Origin: Trileptium ribeirensis
Lineage: Eukaryota > Nematoda > Enoplea > Enoplida > Thoracostomopsidae
Direction: 5' to 3'
Assembly (NCBI GenBank): GCA_030248225.1
Contig: JASANE010017652.1
Span: forward strand, 50,474-114,473
Length of the DNA stretch: 64,000 bases
Under the pieces are notes generated by a model that was not told the DNA's origin, searched no databases, and saw nothing but the letters and a program-made list of their open reading frames with translations. The stretch's first letter is position 1. Each line of letters starts with the position of its first letter. Position numbers and translations under genes: made by a program. Of the stretch, positions 1 to 12,900 are shown piece by piece.

Positions 1-2412
1 TAACTAACTCTGATTAGGCTTGCATTCTTCAATGGTTAGCAACATCTTTTTGATGATACGCCCCTCGGCAGCAGTAAGCAGGCTTTGGCGAAAAATATCT
101 GTCGGCCAGTTGTTTAGACTGACCCTTGGCCGTAGTCAGATCTCCGGCCCTACATCCAGCGAGGGAAGAACGGAGGACAATGTGAGCGTTGGCTCGTAAT
201 ATGTTTCTAAGGATGATGAGATTGCTTCGCGCGCAAGTGTTTTTCATAATGGTCGGATAGCGTCAAATTTCGCTTTTAATGACTTTTGTTTCCAAGAGGC
301 TACGACGAGCTATCTCTTTCCAAAGTTCGTTCCCGTTGCAACCCGGGGTTTTTTCATTCAAATGAAAATACGTCAAACCTATTCGTGAGTAGACCTACCT
401 GAGTGACTAAATGAGCAATGCAGCACCGCGCACAGTATCGGTCTATGTCTTCTAACAGAATCCTTTGTAAAGTTCTGAATACTGGTTTTACAATTTGCGT
501 GGTCTTCTATGACCTCGGTCATACACACCCAAGAAAACTGCGGCGAACATCAAACGTAGTGCACATTTTGACCAATTGTTCGAACTGAACTATTAAGCTT
601 AGTTGCGATAGTTCATCTTTTTTTACCAAATTCAATTAGCAACATTCATAAAGATCTCAGGACTGAGTTCAGTGTGTGAAGAGAATTCTTTAATCATGCT
701 CACTTGATACACATCGTTTTTCGTTTTAATTTTATTGTTCTATTCTAATTTGTTTTTATATTTCTGATATTGATAGGTCGTCTATGCGTGTGATAATTTT
801 ACTGTAGTGATAATTGTTTGCCGTGCTGTTTTGTTTTAATAGACCGGTCAGTTGTACCTTGCGCAAGTCTAAATCAAGAACATATAAAGGCAGGAAAAAA
901 TCTTGAGGCTCAGCGATTAAATTATTTTATATAGATCTCAAGTTATGGCAAGGGTTTGCTAAACAATTTTGTCCCTATTGGGCTAAGTGCCTACTAGTTC
1001 TAAAACGATGTCATAAGCGGCTTCTGAATGATAAATATACCCGGCAAGTCCAGACAGTCATGAACAGAGGGGTAAAAGTATTGGGCAATAGGGAAGCCAT
1101 AATTAGGTTTAGGTTTTTATGGAATAATAAGGAAAACAACAGTGTTACATATGCTTTAGATAATCCACTAGTCATGTTCTTTTGGTGCATTTTACAAACT
1201 CTCGGCTCGTAGAGTTACAAATCCTATGCTGATTTACTACTGTTTGTAAGTTTGCATCTCAGTCGGGGTTACTACGTCAACTGGGAAATAGAGGATATTA
1301 ATCCTAAAGTTAAGTTAAGCCATAAAGAAATCTATGATCCATCATGGCATGCTGACAAAACAACGTATAAACCTGCTGAATACTGCCGTTGGTCCAGAGA
1401 CAGCTCCGATTGTACACCCACAACGATGCATTTAGAGATAGAAACGTAGATAATTTACTATATTATATAAATTTTTCCTCACAATTTGCTCATATTTGAT
1501 AAGTTTTCCCCATATTTTGCTAATAATTGCTAGAAGTTTTGTTGAGCCTTATCAACGTGAGGGATACGGGTGAGAGGATAAGAGGCAAGAGTGTGGGCTT
1601 CATAAAGAAACTCCCCTTCACCCTATAATACCTCTATATACCTGTGATCTATATATGCTTATATTTATGCATCGGTTAATATGCATAAATACAATTATAT
1701 ATGCACTATCTGGCATGATATATACATAATTGGTAGGATACCCCACACCTACCCACGACGATGACTTAGAAATATCTTAGGATTACGTAAGTATCCGGCT
1801 AAAGGTGCTAAAGTGGGGGTTCAGGAATTAACAAACAATAAAATCTATACATACTTATATATGAACAGTTACTTACAGTTACTTATTGAACAGTAACATA
1901 CTTACTTTCTGTCGTGGAAATAACAGAAAGAAATTATTGTCTAACCTGGAAGATGGTGATCCTGAGTGCAATTGGGTTAAAACCGCTCGAGCCACTTCTC
2001 GATACGATGGTGAATTTGAGGCGTCGACTACGCAATCACTGGATGATCACGGGGCACAACGGAATTGATCGATTATTGTTGATGAACCGTTGCTATTGTT
2101 ATTACTGTTGTTGATTGACCACGAAAGTTGAATAACGTCGAAATGATATGACACAGAGATGCGACGTCACTGTGATGATGCGACGTCGAGACGATGTGAT
2201 GCCGAGTTTACTGGATATCGTTGAAATTGTCGCGTAATTGTGGTAATCTATTCGGACTGTCTTATAGTTGCAGATTGTTGATGAGCTCAGATGACGAGAA
2301 ACTGAGCAATGTTCATTGATGAAAGGGTGCCGGAACAGGAGTTATGATGACAAGCACTGTTGTGTCAAAATTAGCAATATCAATGTCATTCATTAAGCAA
2401 TATACGATAATT
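1..2412. other. AT-rich non-coding stretch
   Basis: No gene is recognised here. Open frames are short (under 75 codons), share no motif with a family I know and lack convincing splice context. Positions 2050-2220 are a GAT/GACGTC-rich low-complexity patch. Positions 1545-1780 contain a purine-rich and then a pyrimidine-rich segment of unknown origin. Confidence 0.5.
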
Positions 2413-2485
2413 AGATCCTGAATGATTTATTCAGGATCTATACATTTGTACAGGATATATACATTTATTCAGGATATATACATTT
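2413..2485. repeat. Short palindrome plus three 19-bp-spaced direct repeats
   Basis: Positions 2413-2439 form a perfect palindrome with 11-bp arms (AGATCCTGAAT and its complement) and a 5-base loop. The right arm runs into three direct copies of a TCAGGATNTATACATTT motif at 2431, 2450 and 2469. The first base of the second copy is A, not T. Confidence 0.8.
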
Positions 2486-2563
2486 CTTAGAGCATAATAA
2501 TGGGGTCGCGTATTTAACTGTAGATTTAATCATTTGGCTAGAGTATTATGCTCTAAGAAATGT
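2480..2563. repeat. Perfect 20-bp inverted repeat
   Basis: The 20 bases at 2480-2499 recur as an exact reverse complement at 2544-2563 around a 44-base loop. The arms contain TTCTTAGAGCATAATA. This could be the core of a tiny fold-back element or a hairpin. No target-site duplication was clear. Confidence 0.8.
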
Positions 2564-5500
2564 CTAAAATAGCTAAATTTCCAAAAAATTAATTAACACT
2601 TAAAGTTCGCTAATGTGAGTATTGAACAATTGTCATTTACACATTATGATTTCTAACATTTTAGAAAATACATTGAATAAGATATGAGCAGCGTGGTGCG
2701 TGAAATTTTTGCCACAAATAGATATATTCTATATTTTGCACAAAGGTGTCGATAGGGTAATAGGGGTTGACTACGCTAACGTTCTGGCAACTCCACACAA
2801 GTTTACCGCCCTGGAGACTCCCCTATTACTAAAGACCTCCACCTTCGTGACCATCGACTATCCTAAGCCGACGGAAATTCGACTCTTATGATTTTCATTT
2901 GAGAATTTGACATATCATGTCAGCTGTGTTCTTGTAGTTCCAGTTTAGGCAAGCGTTTGTATCACTATTACAGTCTGTCACGAACTAGGAAGTTTCCGTA
3001 TTCCTTAAATACAGTTGTACTCTTAGCATAACAAATGTTAGCGTTTATGTTACTGCTTTTGCCATCTATATCAATGAAGCAATGATGAATTTCGAAAATT
3101 AGTAACTTTAAAAATAGTGCGATAGTTGTTATCCGAGCATTAATAGTGTATTTATTCACTTATGAGGTTAACATCTTTATAGAGTTGATTAACTCAATGT
3201 CAGGTAACTAAATTATCTCTGAACAATGAATGTAAACACCCACTCTAACGTTTATTCACAAGTAATAATGGACAAGGAAATATATTTAAAGCAGTGACAG
3301 TTGCACATTGTAAGCAGTAACATTTTGAAAGTTTCTTAATAAAATTAAAACCAGAAAAACGGTAAACACCAGGTGCTTCTGATTATAGATTTCTGTTTCT
3401 ATGAAATGTTATTCATTCAAAAGTTTTAAATGTTTTCGAACTTTAATAACTCAATGTTGTTGCGTTTTGGGTTGACTTAAATTATCTTATTTAATAACGA
3501 TTGCGAACACGAGAATGTTTTGAAAGTTAAACATTTGACGCTTTCCCTAGCAAAAACAGTGCCAGTTTTAGAGTTATATTTGTACAGTTATTCAGGGTTT
3601 AATCCAACATATTTGCAGATTTTATTAATTAAATGATGTAGTGTGTCAGTTAGCTTAAATATCGATTAAAGGTTTGACAGATTTATGAAAAATTACCTTA
3701 ATTTTCGAACATGGAAACTTTGCGTGAGCTATAATAACCTTTTAATTATTCAGTGCCAATTAAGCCAACGCAACTGTACTTTAGAATGATTTATGATCAA
3801 TTATTTAATTCTTATCTGTTAATCTATACTTTACAAGAATATATATGTTATTCTTGTCACAAACCCCTGCTATGATCTATTTAAGCTGAGTTGCACGCCT
3901 TAACGACTACGTTCTATCGTACATCTACAAAATCTTAATTTTAAACAATTTGTTTAGGTATTATCGCACATAGCAACTTCATGGCTGATGTGATGTCGGG
4001 ACTGGATAGCTATGTCGATAGAACATAAGCGTGCATTCGGAATCAGAGGTTTGAGGCCGTTGATTTGAAGTCAACTCGTTTCCTAAAAAGGCATATTTGG
4101 TTCGTGCTAGTAGTTTCGTGGTTGCAAAACTCATGATGATATTGTAGTCTAATGGAAATGGATAACTGTAAGCCGGCCGTGCGATCAAAATGGGATTTAT
4201 CTTTTTGGTAGCTATTGCACCGTGCATGCTGTCTAAAATAGTGCATTATTACATAGTTACAAATCTGTCTAATTTGTTGTCAAAATGAATGTTTATGATG
4301 ATTTGATGCGGATATTGGTTTTCTGAATAATGTGTACCTGGGCAAGAAATACACAATATTATACATTCAGGCATTGTGCCAGTGAATAAACACATACAAC
4401 GAACACCAATTTACTGATATAAAATACAGCACCATATAACATTTAGGGGCCAAACGTCTTAATGAAGAGGCTCGACCGTCGTCGATGAAATGTAATGTTC
4501 ATGTAAAATGTAGGAACAAAATAAACTGACATGAGCGATTTTTGCTGCACAACACGGCATGGTATTATTTTTAATATTCATACATCAAATGCCGCTTTTG
4601 AAACTAAACCGTAACTGATTTCACTTGCTATCTCTTTGGTTCAACTGTATGTTTGCCATGATGATTTAAATATTTATTTTGACTATAAGTTGATATGAAC
4701 AGATGGTTTCACAAATTCAACTATTTATTAATTTCGTATTTTCATTATAAATGTTTCAAAACCAAGATTTCTTCTTAACAAGGATAGTTTACACACATCT
4801 ATTACAAACTACACTGCGGTAGTGTGCAGATGAAGGAAGCCCAGGAAACCAAACAAACCCTTATTGTCGAAATAAAATTTGGCGAGATAAACATTAAGTG
4901 CAGATAAATTTGGCATTGCCTCTCACGATACCCTGCAACCCTCAACAATGGGTATTCGTTCCATAACTATTCAGGTTTATTCCATACTGTCGATATTGTC
5001 GTGATAATATAATTACAAGAATATTTCCATTATACCATAAATACAATATTAAAGTCTTAATTCAGAAATCTTCACAAATACTGATGATCTAAAGTGATAT
5101 TTCAGGTACATTTTCATATAAAACAATCACATATTGATATATTTTTCATGTTCGATAACGGGAAGAAGCGTAGTGCACGACACAAATATGGGAATTAACT
5201 GGCAATAATGTATTTGTACAGAATGTAGCGCGACAAAGCATCGTCCTGTGGCTATAAGCTGCTTATACCCAAAATTAAGTTTGAGGCTTAGTCTAATTTA
5301 ACAAATCTAAAGGCTAATTCTGAAACGATTTTACTGCTGCCTTAATTAATCAGTTAAATTATCCTTAAGCAGTTCCAACATTTATTAAAACTATTTTTGA
5401 TAAAACGATATACATTTCAGTTCATGATATAATCAAAATAGCGAAACAGTATGAAGCTCAGTTATGCACCTCACAACAGTTAGTCAACTTACAGCATCCC

Positions 5501-6326
5501 CAATGTTGTATGGTGGGAAGCCCATTAAGAATCTTCGTAGTATCGGTTACCATACAATCTTATAGGAAGATATTGGATTATGGACCATGAGACGGCGTAC
5601 CCCTACCTTCCCGACATATCGCCCTACCCCTCCTCGCCGATCGGCTGGAAGGACCCTCGCTTCCACCTAGAACCTTAGGACCTGGAACAACTATGACCGA
5701 TTACTCCGCTTTAACTAACATTTACTACGAAATGCCACTGCTAAACTTCGACAATAATTGTGAAACATATCGTGTGATATTGATTTTGTTTGGTTTAAAA
5801 CAGGTACCAAATTTTAATCAAGCCGACATAGCGCGTATGCTTCACTGACGTGTGACGTATTCATGCAGAAATCTCATTGGAAATCGCCTAAACCTGATAT
5901 CGAACGTACCGCAAGTCAGCTCCGTAATTTCGTTGTGCGACAACTGACAAACCAAATATTGTTATTCTTAACTTCTACTTCAATTTTCACATTTATCAAT
6001 TTCAATCAATCAACATCATAACTTCTATAAATTTAAATATTCGTCATACATATCCAACATGCAATCCACTGTAATCGCTTAAATTTAGCTTCTTATATAT
6101 GCTTTGCAACTTACGTTATTACGCCGTTAAGTACAAGTTACAAACGTAGTAATTTTCAGCAATTTCAAAATTTACGCATATCCCACATCAGAAATAAAGA
6201 AATAGTAAAAAGATTCAATCATTTGGTTACAAGATTATCTGTGTGACAATCGCAGAACCAAAGAAGGTAAGCTGAAAAGAAACAGGCGGTTATTCTAGAT
6301 AACGTTAATTACCGATAACGGAAAAT
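2564..6326. other. AT-rich non-coding stretch with one GC-rich islet
   Basis: No gene is seen. Short frames near 2700-2890 and 3979-4246 lack motifs. Positions about 5584-5700 form a GC-rich islet, rich in ACCCCTACC-type sequence, inside AT-rich surroundings. Such islets recur across the window. The 12-mer TAAGCCGACGGA lies at 2864-2875 and has relatives near 8632 (opposite strand) and 57325. Confidence 0.5.
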
Positions 6327-6934
6327 TATTAATTGTACATCCAAAAACACTTAATAGTGCATCCAAAATAAAATATTTTAATGCATCTATACTCTTAATA
6401 ATACATCCAAAATTGTAAGTGAAACATTCAGACAGATTGGTAGTACATTTAAAAATTGACAAATTTGTCCGTCATTTGTGGTACACAGCTGTATTTCTAG
6501 CGAAATAGTTCTGTATCCCATATCATATATATGTAATTTGAGGTCACAGTCAAGTCATAGCGTTTCTCAACGTTTGTTACTCTCACTACCACATTTAATT
6601 CAAGTTCATTCGACTTAGGCAGGACAGGCAGCTGTATAACCGAATGACATATTGTAAGCGGGTAAATATGGTGACAGTGCTTTGAGCACAGCAGTGTTCC
6701 GGGAATGGTGCGCTGAGAGGCAGTTTTCTATGGATCTCGACGACCACAAGGCGTTTATTCCACTGTACGATGCTTTACATACAATGATACATGTATACCC
6801 CGTTATATATTTCTTTTTAACGCAGGCATGAGGCAAGTTTGGATGCACTATTAAGACTACTAAATTTAAATATCGGGCGGTCTGTAAATTTATTTTGGAT
6901 GTACTATTAAGCAATTTTGAATGTAACATTAATT
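6327..6934. mobile_element. Non-autonomous inverted-repeat element (MITE-like)
   Basis: The left end (6327 to about 6371) and right end (about 6889 to 6934) are imperfect inverted repeats of about 45 bp that share the core CTTAATAGTNCATCCAAAA. Inside each end the core recurs in degraded form: near 6400 on the left, and near 6845-6860 in reverse on the right. This gives arrays of subterminal sites such as transposases bind. The interior codes for nothing recognisable; the minus frame at 6615-6929 has no known motif. The target duplication is unclear because the ends lie in ATTAAT-type sequence. Superfamily unassigned. Confidence 0.65.
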
Positions 6935-9299
6935 CCTTTCCTTAAATTTAATAGTTGCCAGCGAACTGATTTGTTAGAAATTTTCATAATTCAGCTGTTT
7001 GGGTACGGGAATAAATCCCTGTTAACGCAAATTCGGTAAATTTTCATTCATACAAATTTAGCGATAATTGTCTATAGGGTTTAGAGAAGACATAATTGGT
7101 TGATTCCAATCACAAAGTAGTGTGTCCGGAAACTAATTTAGATGAACAAAAAGGCTGCAAATAACAAAATAGGATACTGGTAGGACCTTAGGTTTAATCT
7201 CACATAAAATCAATAACAATAATATTAACACTTTAACGCCGACGGAGGCATTCATTAGTATACCCATAAGGCATACGTGTTGCAAGCCAAGCGCGAAATG
7301 GAACACGCAATCAAGATTTAGATCGATGGGACGATCGATTCCAGTAAGCTACAATTAATTCCGTGCGATTAGTTGAACACAAAAGCAAGACGTGCATTGA
7401 AGCATGTTATTGTCCTTCGATTATGCAGGTTAAACGAACTCTTACTTCAAAATTCAGTGTTTTCAGAAACCATAGCATACCGAACGGAGAGACAGTCTAT
7501 GGTTACATGTAATCAGGTTTAAACATGGTAGTATCTGGGGGATCGCACGCAAAACGACCTAGATACGCTGAGGGCCACTAAGCAGTCATGAGAAGACGTG
7601 TTAAATAGGCCTGCTTATGATAATCCTTTATTTTCTTTCATGGTCCACATGGTGGCTGGCGTGTTGGTATTTATCTTCAGATATGTCGACTATTCAACTG
7701 CGTCACACTGTAATATACTTAGCCAGACCAGCTCGTTAATCAATTAATAGGTTTTGAGTTTGCGTCAATTATCACAGATTACACAAGACTATCTCAACTA
7801 TCGCAGGATTTTCGAAAAGATATAACATTTCAGTTTGACGCACCTGTTTTCGTCCAAATATATTGGTAATCTTTATCTAGAAGTAAATTGCTAATACTTG
7901 AGCTACATGTCTTTCAAGGGAATATAAAAGCTATTAATAGTTCAATTCTGTTTTGCAAATACTTTTATTTGTTTATGAGAAAAGTGGCTAAACCAATATG
8001 TCTTGTTCCAATCACAAAGGTAATTTGCTAATAGTTCAGCTTCATGTCTTCCAATGGCTTTTTAATAGTTCTGCTTTGCTTTGTTTACGGGAAAAGTGGC
8101 TAAACCAATATGACTTGTTGCAATGTTAAAAATTTAATAATTTGAAGTTTGATATGTAAATCTACGAAGAGCTAAACACCAATGTGTTACCACGTTCCGG
8201 ACAAAAGGTACATTAATATTCAGTTGCTTCGTCAACAAAATTTCTTAGGGAGAAATGAAATATTTTATTTTAATTTTCGTACAGGGCGTGACGTCAATAA
8301 AATGTTTATACCTTTGACGCCTGCAGCTGCTCGAACACAACTAATAACGTTTCAAAGCGTTGTATTAACCGAATTCCGCATAATGCCCGATCAAACAGTT
8401 ACGATTATTCGTTCGCTTTTCGATAAATATAATGCTACCAAATGCCAGATGTAACTTCCAAACCTGATAATACCAAACAAGCATCGTCAATACATTACAC
8501 GCATTAACCAAGGCACTTTTATTCGCTAAAATTGAAGAAAAATTACGGAATGCTTATAAACAAATGGGTTACATTTAAGTTACGCTTGTTAGTTTACAAA
8601 CACTATATGCCTAACACTTTTGTGTCAAACGTCCGTCGGCTTAGAACAGAGCGAGATAAACCATGTAAATTATTAAAAATTTTGAGGAACTCATAAATAT
8701 CCAATTTTGTAAAATTGCGCTGTTACACAAGCCAATACAAAGTATTTTCTAACTAACCTAGAACAATACTAACCTTTCTTTCCTGCTACAACTATACCAA
8801 ATAGAACTCAAATTTTGTAGTAAAAATATAAATTGCTGCAAACGCTGGAGAAGCTAGGCATTGGGAAATTATACATTTTCACATGCTCTCCAAATTTTTC
8901 TAATACGTTTCTCTGTTTTTCTCAATTTTCCCAATAAAATTTTGTAATGTTTTTCGTTATTGATAAAACTTTCCGCACGTTCGGACACGAGGGACAGAAA
9001 AATACGGAGCCTCAGGGAACGACTAGATATCGCTATACGGTCTGAAAGAAGTCATAGAATTTGAAAGAAGAACACTAATGCATGAGTAAACTTAAGGTTA
9101 AACCCCTTACATCCTCTATGGGAAACTATTATGTAACGAAATTAATATTTTGATTTTAAGAACTTTAGTTATAGTTGTAATAATACTAATGTGCTTTTTG
9201 TATTATTTATTAACAACACAACATCGATAGAAACGTATCGTTAAAACCATCAATCTAATTAAAACGTATATGGTTACAATATTCTCATAAGTTTTCTCA
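6935..9299. other. Non-coding upstream flank of the receptor gene
   Basis: Mostly AT-rich sequence. A diverged two-copy tandem duplication with a unit of about 138 bp lies at 7880-8130. It is recognisable by GCTAATANTTNAGC, CATGTCTTNCAA and GTGGCTAAACCAATATG in both copies. No TATA box or trans-splice acceptor could be assigned for the receptor. The sequence before its ATG is AT-rich. Confidence 0.5.
8182..8454 (+). CDS. Unrecognised 90-codon frame, possible terminal exon
   Basis: I do not recognise the product. The frame runs from ATG at 8182 to a stop at 8452-8454. The part after 8285 has unbiased, protein-like composition and is preceded by a fair acceptor (TTTTCGTACAG ending near 8284). 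A possible donor-like AAAAGGTAC follows codon 8. It could be the 3' end of a gene spread over upstream introns, or chance. No domain, signal peptide or membrane segment is evident. Confidence 0.2.
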   Translation: MCYHVPDKRYINIQLLRQQNFLGRNEIFYFNFRTGRDVNKMFIPLTPAAARTQLITFQSVVLTEFRIMPDQTVTIIRSLFDKYNATKCQM

Positions 9300-9944
9300 A
9301 TGGATAAGCAATTCGTAGAAACTAACTGCAGCGATATTTTGGCACAAAACACCAATCCAGCCTGCTACTACAATAACAACTGCAGCGGCATCTTGTCTGC
9401 CGGCAATGTAACAAATCGGTGCAATTTCAAAGGAACCACGACATCGTCTGATGTTAGTAGTTCATCTTGCGAACTAATCGAACAATTTATTGAATATAAT
9501 CGAGTCTTACTAAACGAACGCTTTGCATTTGTTGTAATTGCTGGATGTAGTATTTCGGCTTTTGGTATTGTTGAATCGATATGCCTAATGACAATATTTA
9601 TTCACAAATCTGCCCGCAATACAATAGCAATCTATTTACTTGCACTATCAATATTCGATATGGTTCTATTTGCTAATTATATTATTCTAATCGGTGCTGG
9701 TATTGCAAAAGACTATTACGAAAGCATCGCTTTGAACAACATTTGGCATAAATATGTTGCCGAAATGCTAACATTTGCACGAATAACTCAGACTGCTGAA
9801 ACATACCTTATCGTGTGTGTAACAATGGAGCGATTCCTTATGGTGCGCCGGGGCCGTGATAAAAGCAATTGTAACATTACTTGTACGATACGAAGAAGAT
9901 ACGTTGTAATCGCGTTGGTGGTTCTATTTTCGTTTATGTACAAA
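9300..9944 (+). CDS. GPCR exon 1 (N-terminus to TM4)
   Basis: This exon is 215 codons, from the ATG to a perfect donor (AAA then GTAAGT). It encodes the glycosylatable N-terminus and TM1-TM4. The start is chosen because it is the first ATG in the open frame and gives an N-terminus without a signal peptide, as usual for this class. The last 217 bp or so are the first copy of a tandem triplication. Confidence 0.85.
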
Positions 9945-12900
9945 GTAAGTTAACAAACACATATTTTATATTGTGGCACATATTGCAGCATTGTAACACA
10001 TATTATGGTGTCGCTTTGAACAACATTTGGCATAAATATGTTGCCGAAATGCTAACATTTGCACGAATAACTCAAACTGCTGAAACATACCTTATCGTGT
10101 GTGTAACAATGGAGCGATTCCTTATGGTGCGCCGGGGCCGTGATAAAAGCAATTGTAACATTACTTGTACGATACGAAGAAGATACGTTGTAATCGCGTT
10201 GGTGGTTCTATTTTCGTTTATGTACAAAGTAAGTTAACAAACACATATTTTATATTGTGGCACATATTGCAGCATTGTACCACATATTATAGTGTCGCTT
10301 TGAACAACATTTGGCATAAATATGTTGCCGAAATGCTAACATTTGCACGAATAACTCAAACCGCGGAAACATACCTTATCGTGTGTGTAACAATGGAGCG
10401 ATTCCTTATGGTGCGCCGGGATAAAAGCAATTGTAACATTACTTGTACGATACGAAGAAGATACGTTGTAATCGCGTTGGTCGTTCTATTTTCATTTACG
10501 TACAAAGTAAGTTAACAAACACATATTTTGTTTTAGTCACGCGATAGATTGAATATTTGCTTTTGGAATTTTGTGTAACTCACTATGTCGGATAGATGGT
10601 ATTTAGCGTCAAAATACGATACACCTAAGCTCTCTTCCTTTTCTGTTGTTTACAACTAGCACAAACTTCTAATTACGCCCGGTGAACGAAGTTTGAGCGT
10701 TCTGTCCTAAGGCATTTTCTGGACAGCAGGCTTCGGAGTTTAAAAGACGGTTTCTTTTTAACTCTCATGAAACTTCTAGTGTTAATTGCGCAACTTATGC
10801 ATCTAGACGGCGCAGTTTGGTTGCAGAACTGAGTTTTTACAGTTAGAGTAGACTTCGCAACGCAGCTTCTTTCTTTCATATAAAATTAGAAAATTTGACT
10901 TTTAGTTTATGTGTAAAAGAAGGTATTTTCGGACTGAAGGGCTTCATTGTTGTTAACGTAGAACCATTTATCAGAAATTGCACAACAGTTCTAAAATTTT
11001 TAAATAATTTCTCAGTAGTTTACTTTATGCTACTCTTCTATCAAGTTTTTTTTGTAAAGAAGTGAGTTATTTGTTTCGTATTTTTAAGCCATCAAAATTT
11101 TCTTGGCATTGTTTCCAGCTCATTGAACTCCGATTATTTCACACTAAAGTTTTTGATTTTGGGAACCCCTTGTTATACAGAAAAATTTAATCGTTGTAGC
11201 TGCTAACAGATTCATGTTATATTCGTTGGAAAAACATTAAAATCATATATCATTTGACCATTTACGTTTGTAATGATGTTTTCCTTGAAAATTTACCTTT
11301 AAAACGACTATTTTTTCATTTCGAATTGCTAATTTTCAAAAAACAGAAAAAAGTTTTGAGACCACTATATCGGTATGCTTGCCGTTATTTTTGTAACTTA
11401 GACTTCGTCTATCTACAACCTTCAAAAAAGATGTCTTTTTAGCTGTACATTCACTTTTGGTTGCTATGAATAACGCATCTCATCGGAAATGTTAGTAAAT
11501 TTAAAACCAGCAAAATTTTAACAAAATGCTTAACTTTCTAAGCATTATGCTTTTTGAAAAACACACCAAAATTTTGCCCCTTCTCTGTATTCCTATTTCT
11601 GTTTTGCGTTGGCTTTATACGGCTCATTTTTATATCATCCAATTTCTCATAGATTTAATATAATGTTTAAAAATCGTTAAGACAAACCAGTTTTGATGTC
11701 GAATTAACTATAATTTTATAACCCGTATTACATTATATCTTCATGCCATGCCATCGAGAAGGATCGATTAACTTGATAGATTGAAACTACTAAAGACAAC
11801 AAAGGAAGCTGACAACAAGTAAGGAAAATTTTCAAGTGACATATATTTTGAAAATATGAATCGTCTAACGCTGCATTGACAGGTTGAAACGACTATAAGT
11901 TACAGTACTTTAAAAAATAAGATTAAAAATCATTCAATATAAATCAATATGGTTCGGCGAAAAACGAACGCTGAACAAGGACAACTAATGACCAGACCAA
12001 AACATAGTATCGCTTTACGGACTGAAAAGCAAAACTAGACATCGAAAAATCGGCCAAATTTAAAGGTAATTTCAAAAACAAGTCAATGTCGTAACCTAAA
12101 ATGATCTAATCTTATTCTTCCTTCGTTTCACGCTGGTGCACTATTGACTATTTTAACGATGTAGCACACATGACCCATGAGTACCCAAGGATTGGAACAC
12201 ATCTTTTAAAGAAGTTAGTGCACACCAATGAACGATATCCAAGACAAACAACGTTTCTAATTATAAATTGTTCCAGATTAGCTCATATTGGGAAATTGCT
12301 GTCATCGAATCACCTGAATGTGACGGCTTTGCGACAGTTATTGCGACAAAAGGTACAATAATGGATGCGGCTGGATATGGATTTTTCAAACTGTGGATCG
12401 ATCCAATTTTCAAAGTATGTGATATTTTACATTATTGTTGCAGAAGAACCCGCCGTTTTTACTTTAGAAGGAATGAGAATTCATTATTTCACGTGACTTT
12501 CGTCGAATTTAGCCGTGCGTTCTGGACCCTCCCGCGTCGAGGACCCATCAACCTCGCCCCCCTCCCCGACTGGTCACCCAAGCACCCCCTAGACGCGCCG
12601 TGGCGACCGAAGCCATTTACCAAGGTAAATTATTCCAGGCAAAGCCCAAAATTTTGCAAAGGGGTATCAACCAGACGCACTCGTATCGTACCAGGTGGAG
12701 CCGAAAATGTCACAAATTCCAGATTACCAATCTCTCCAATTAGAAGTCATTATTGAATGATTTTGCTTAGAAATGGCTTAAATGAAGACTGACAATATCA
12801 ATTGCGTAAACGGTGTACTAACATACACCAGTCAAACAAAATATTGTCAGATATCAAACGACTTGCAAAATGTTTCTTAAATAGTTAGAAACCCAACAGT

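Noticed and set aside
29..247. 72-codon minus-strand frame near the window start
   Set aside because: Protein-like in composition but without a recognised motif, splice sites or neighbouring exons; not enough to call a gene.
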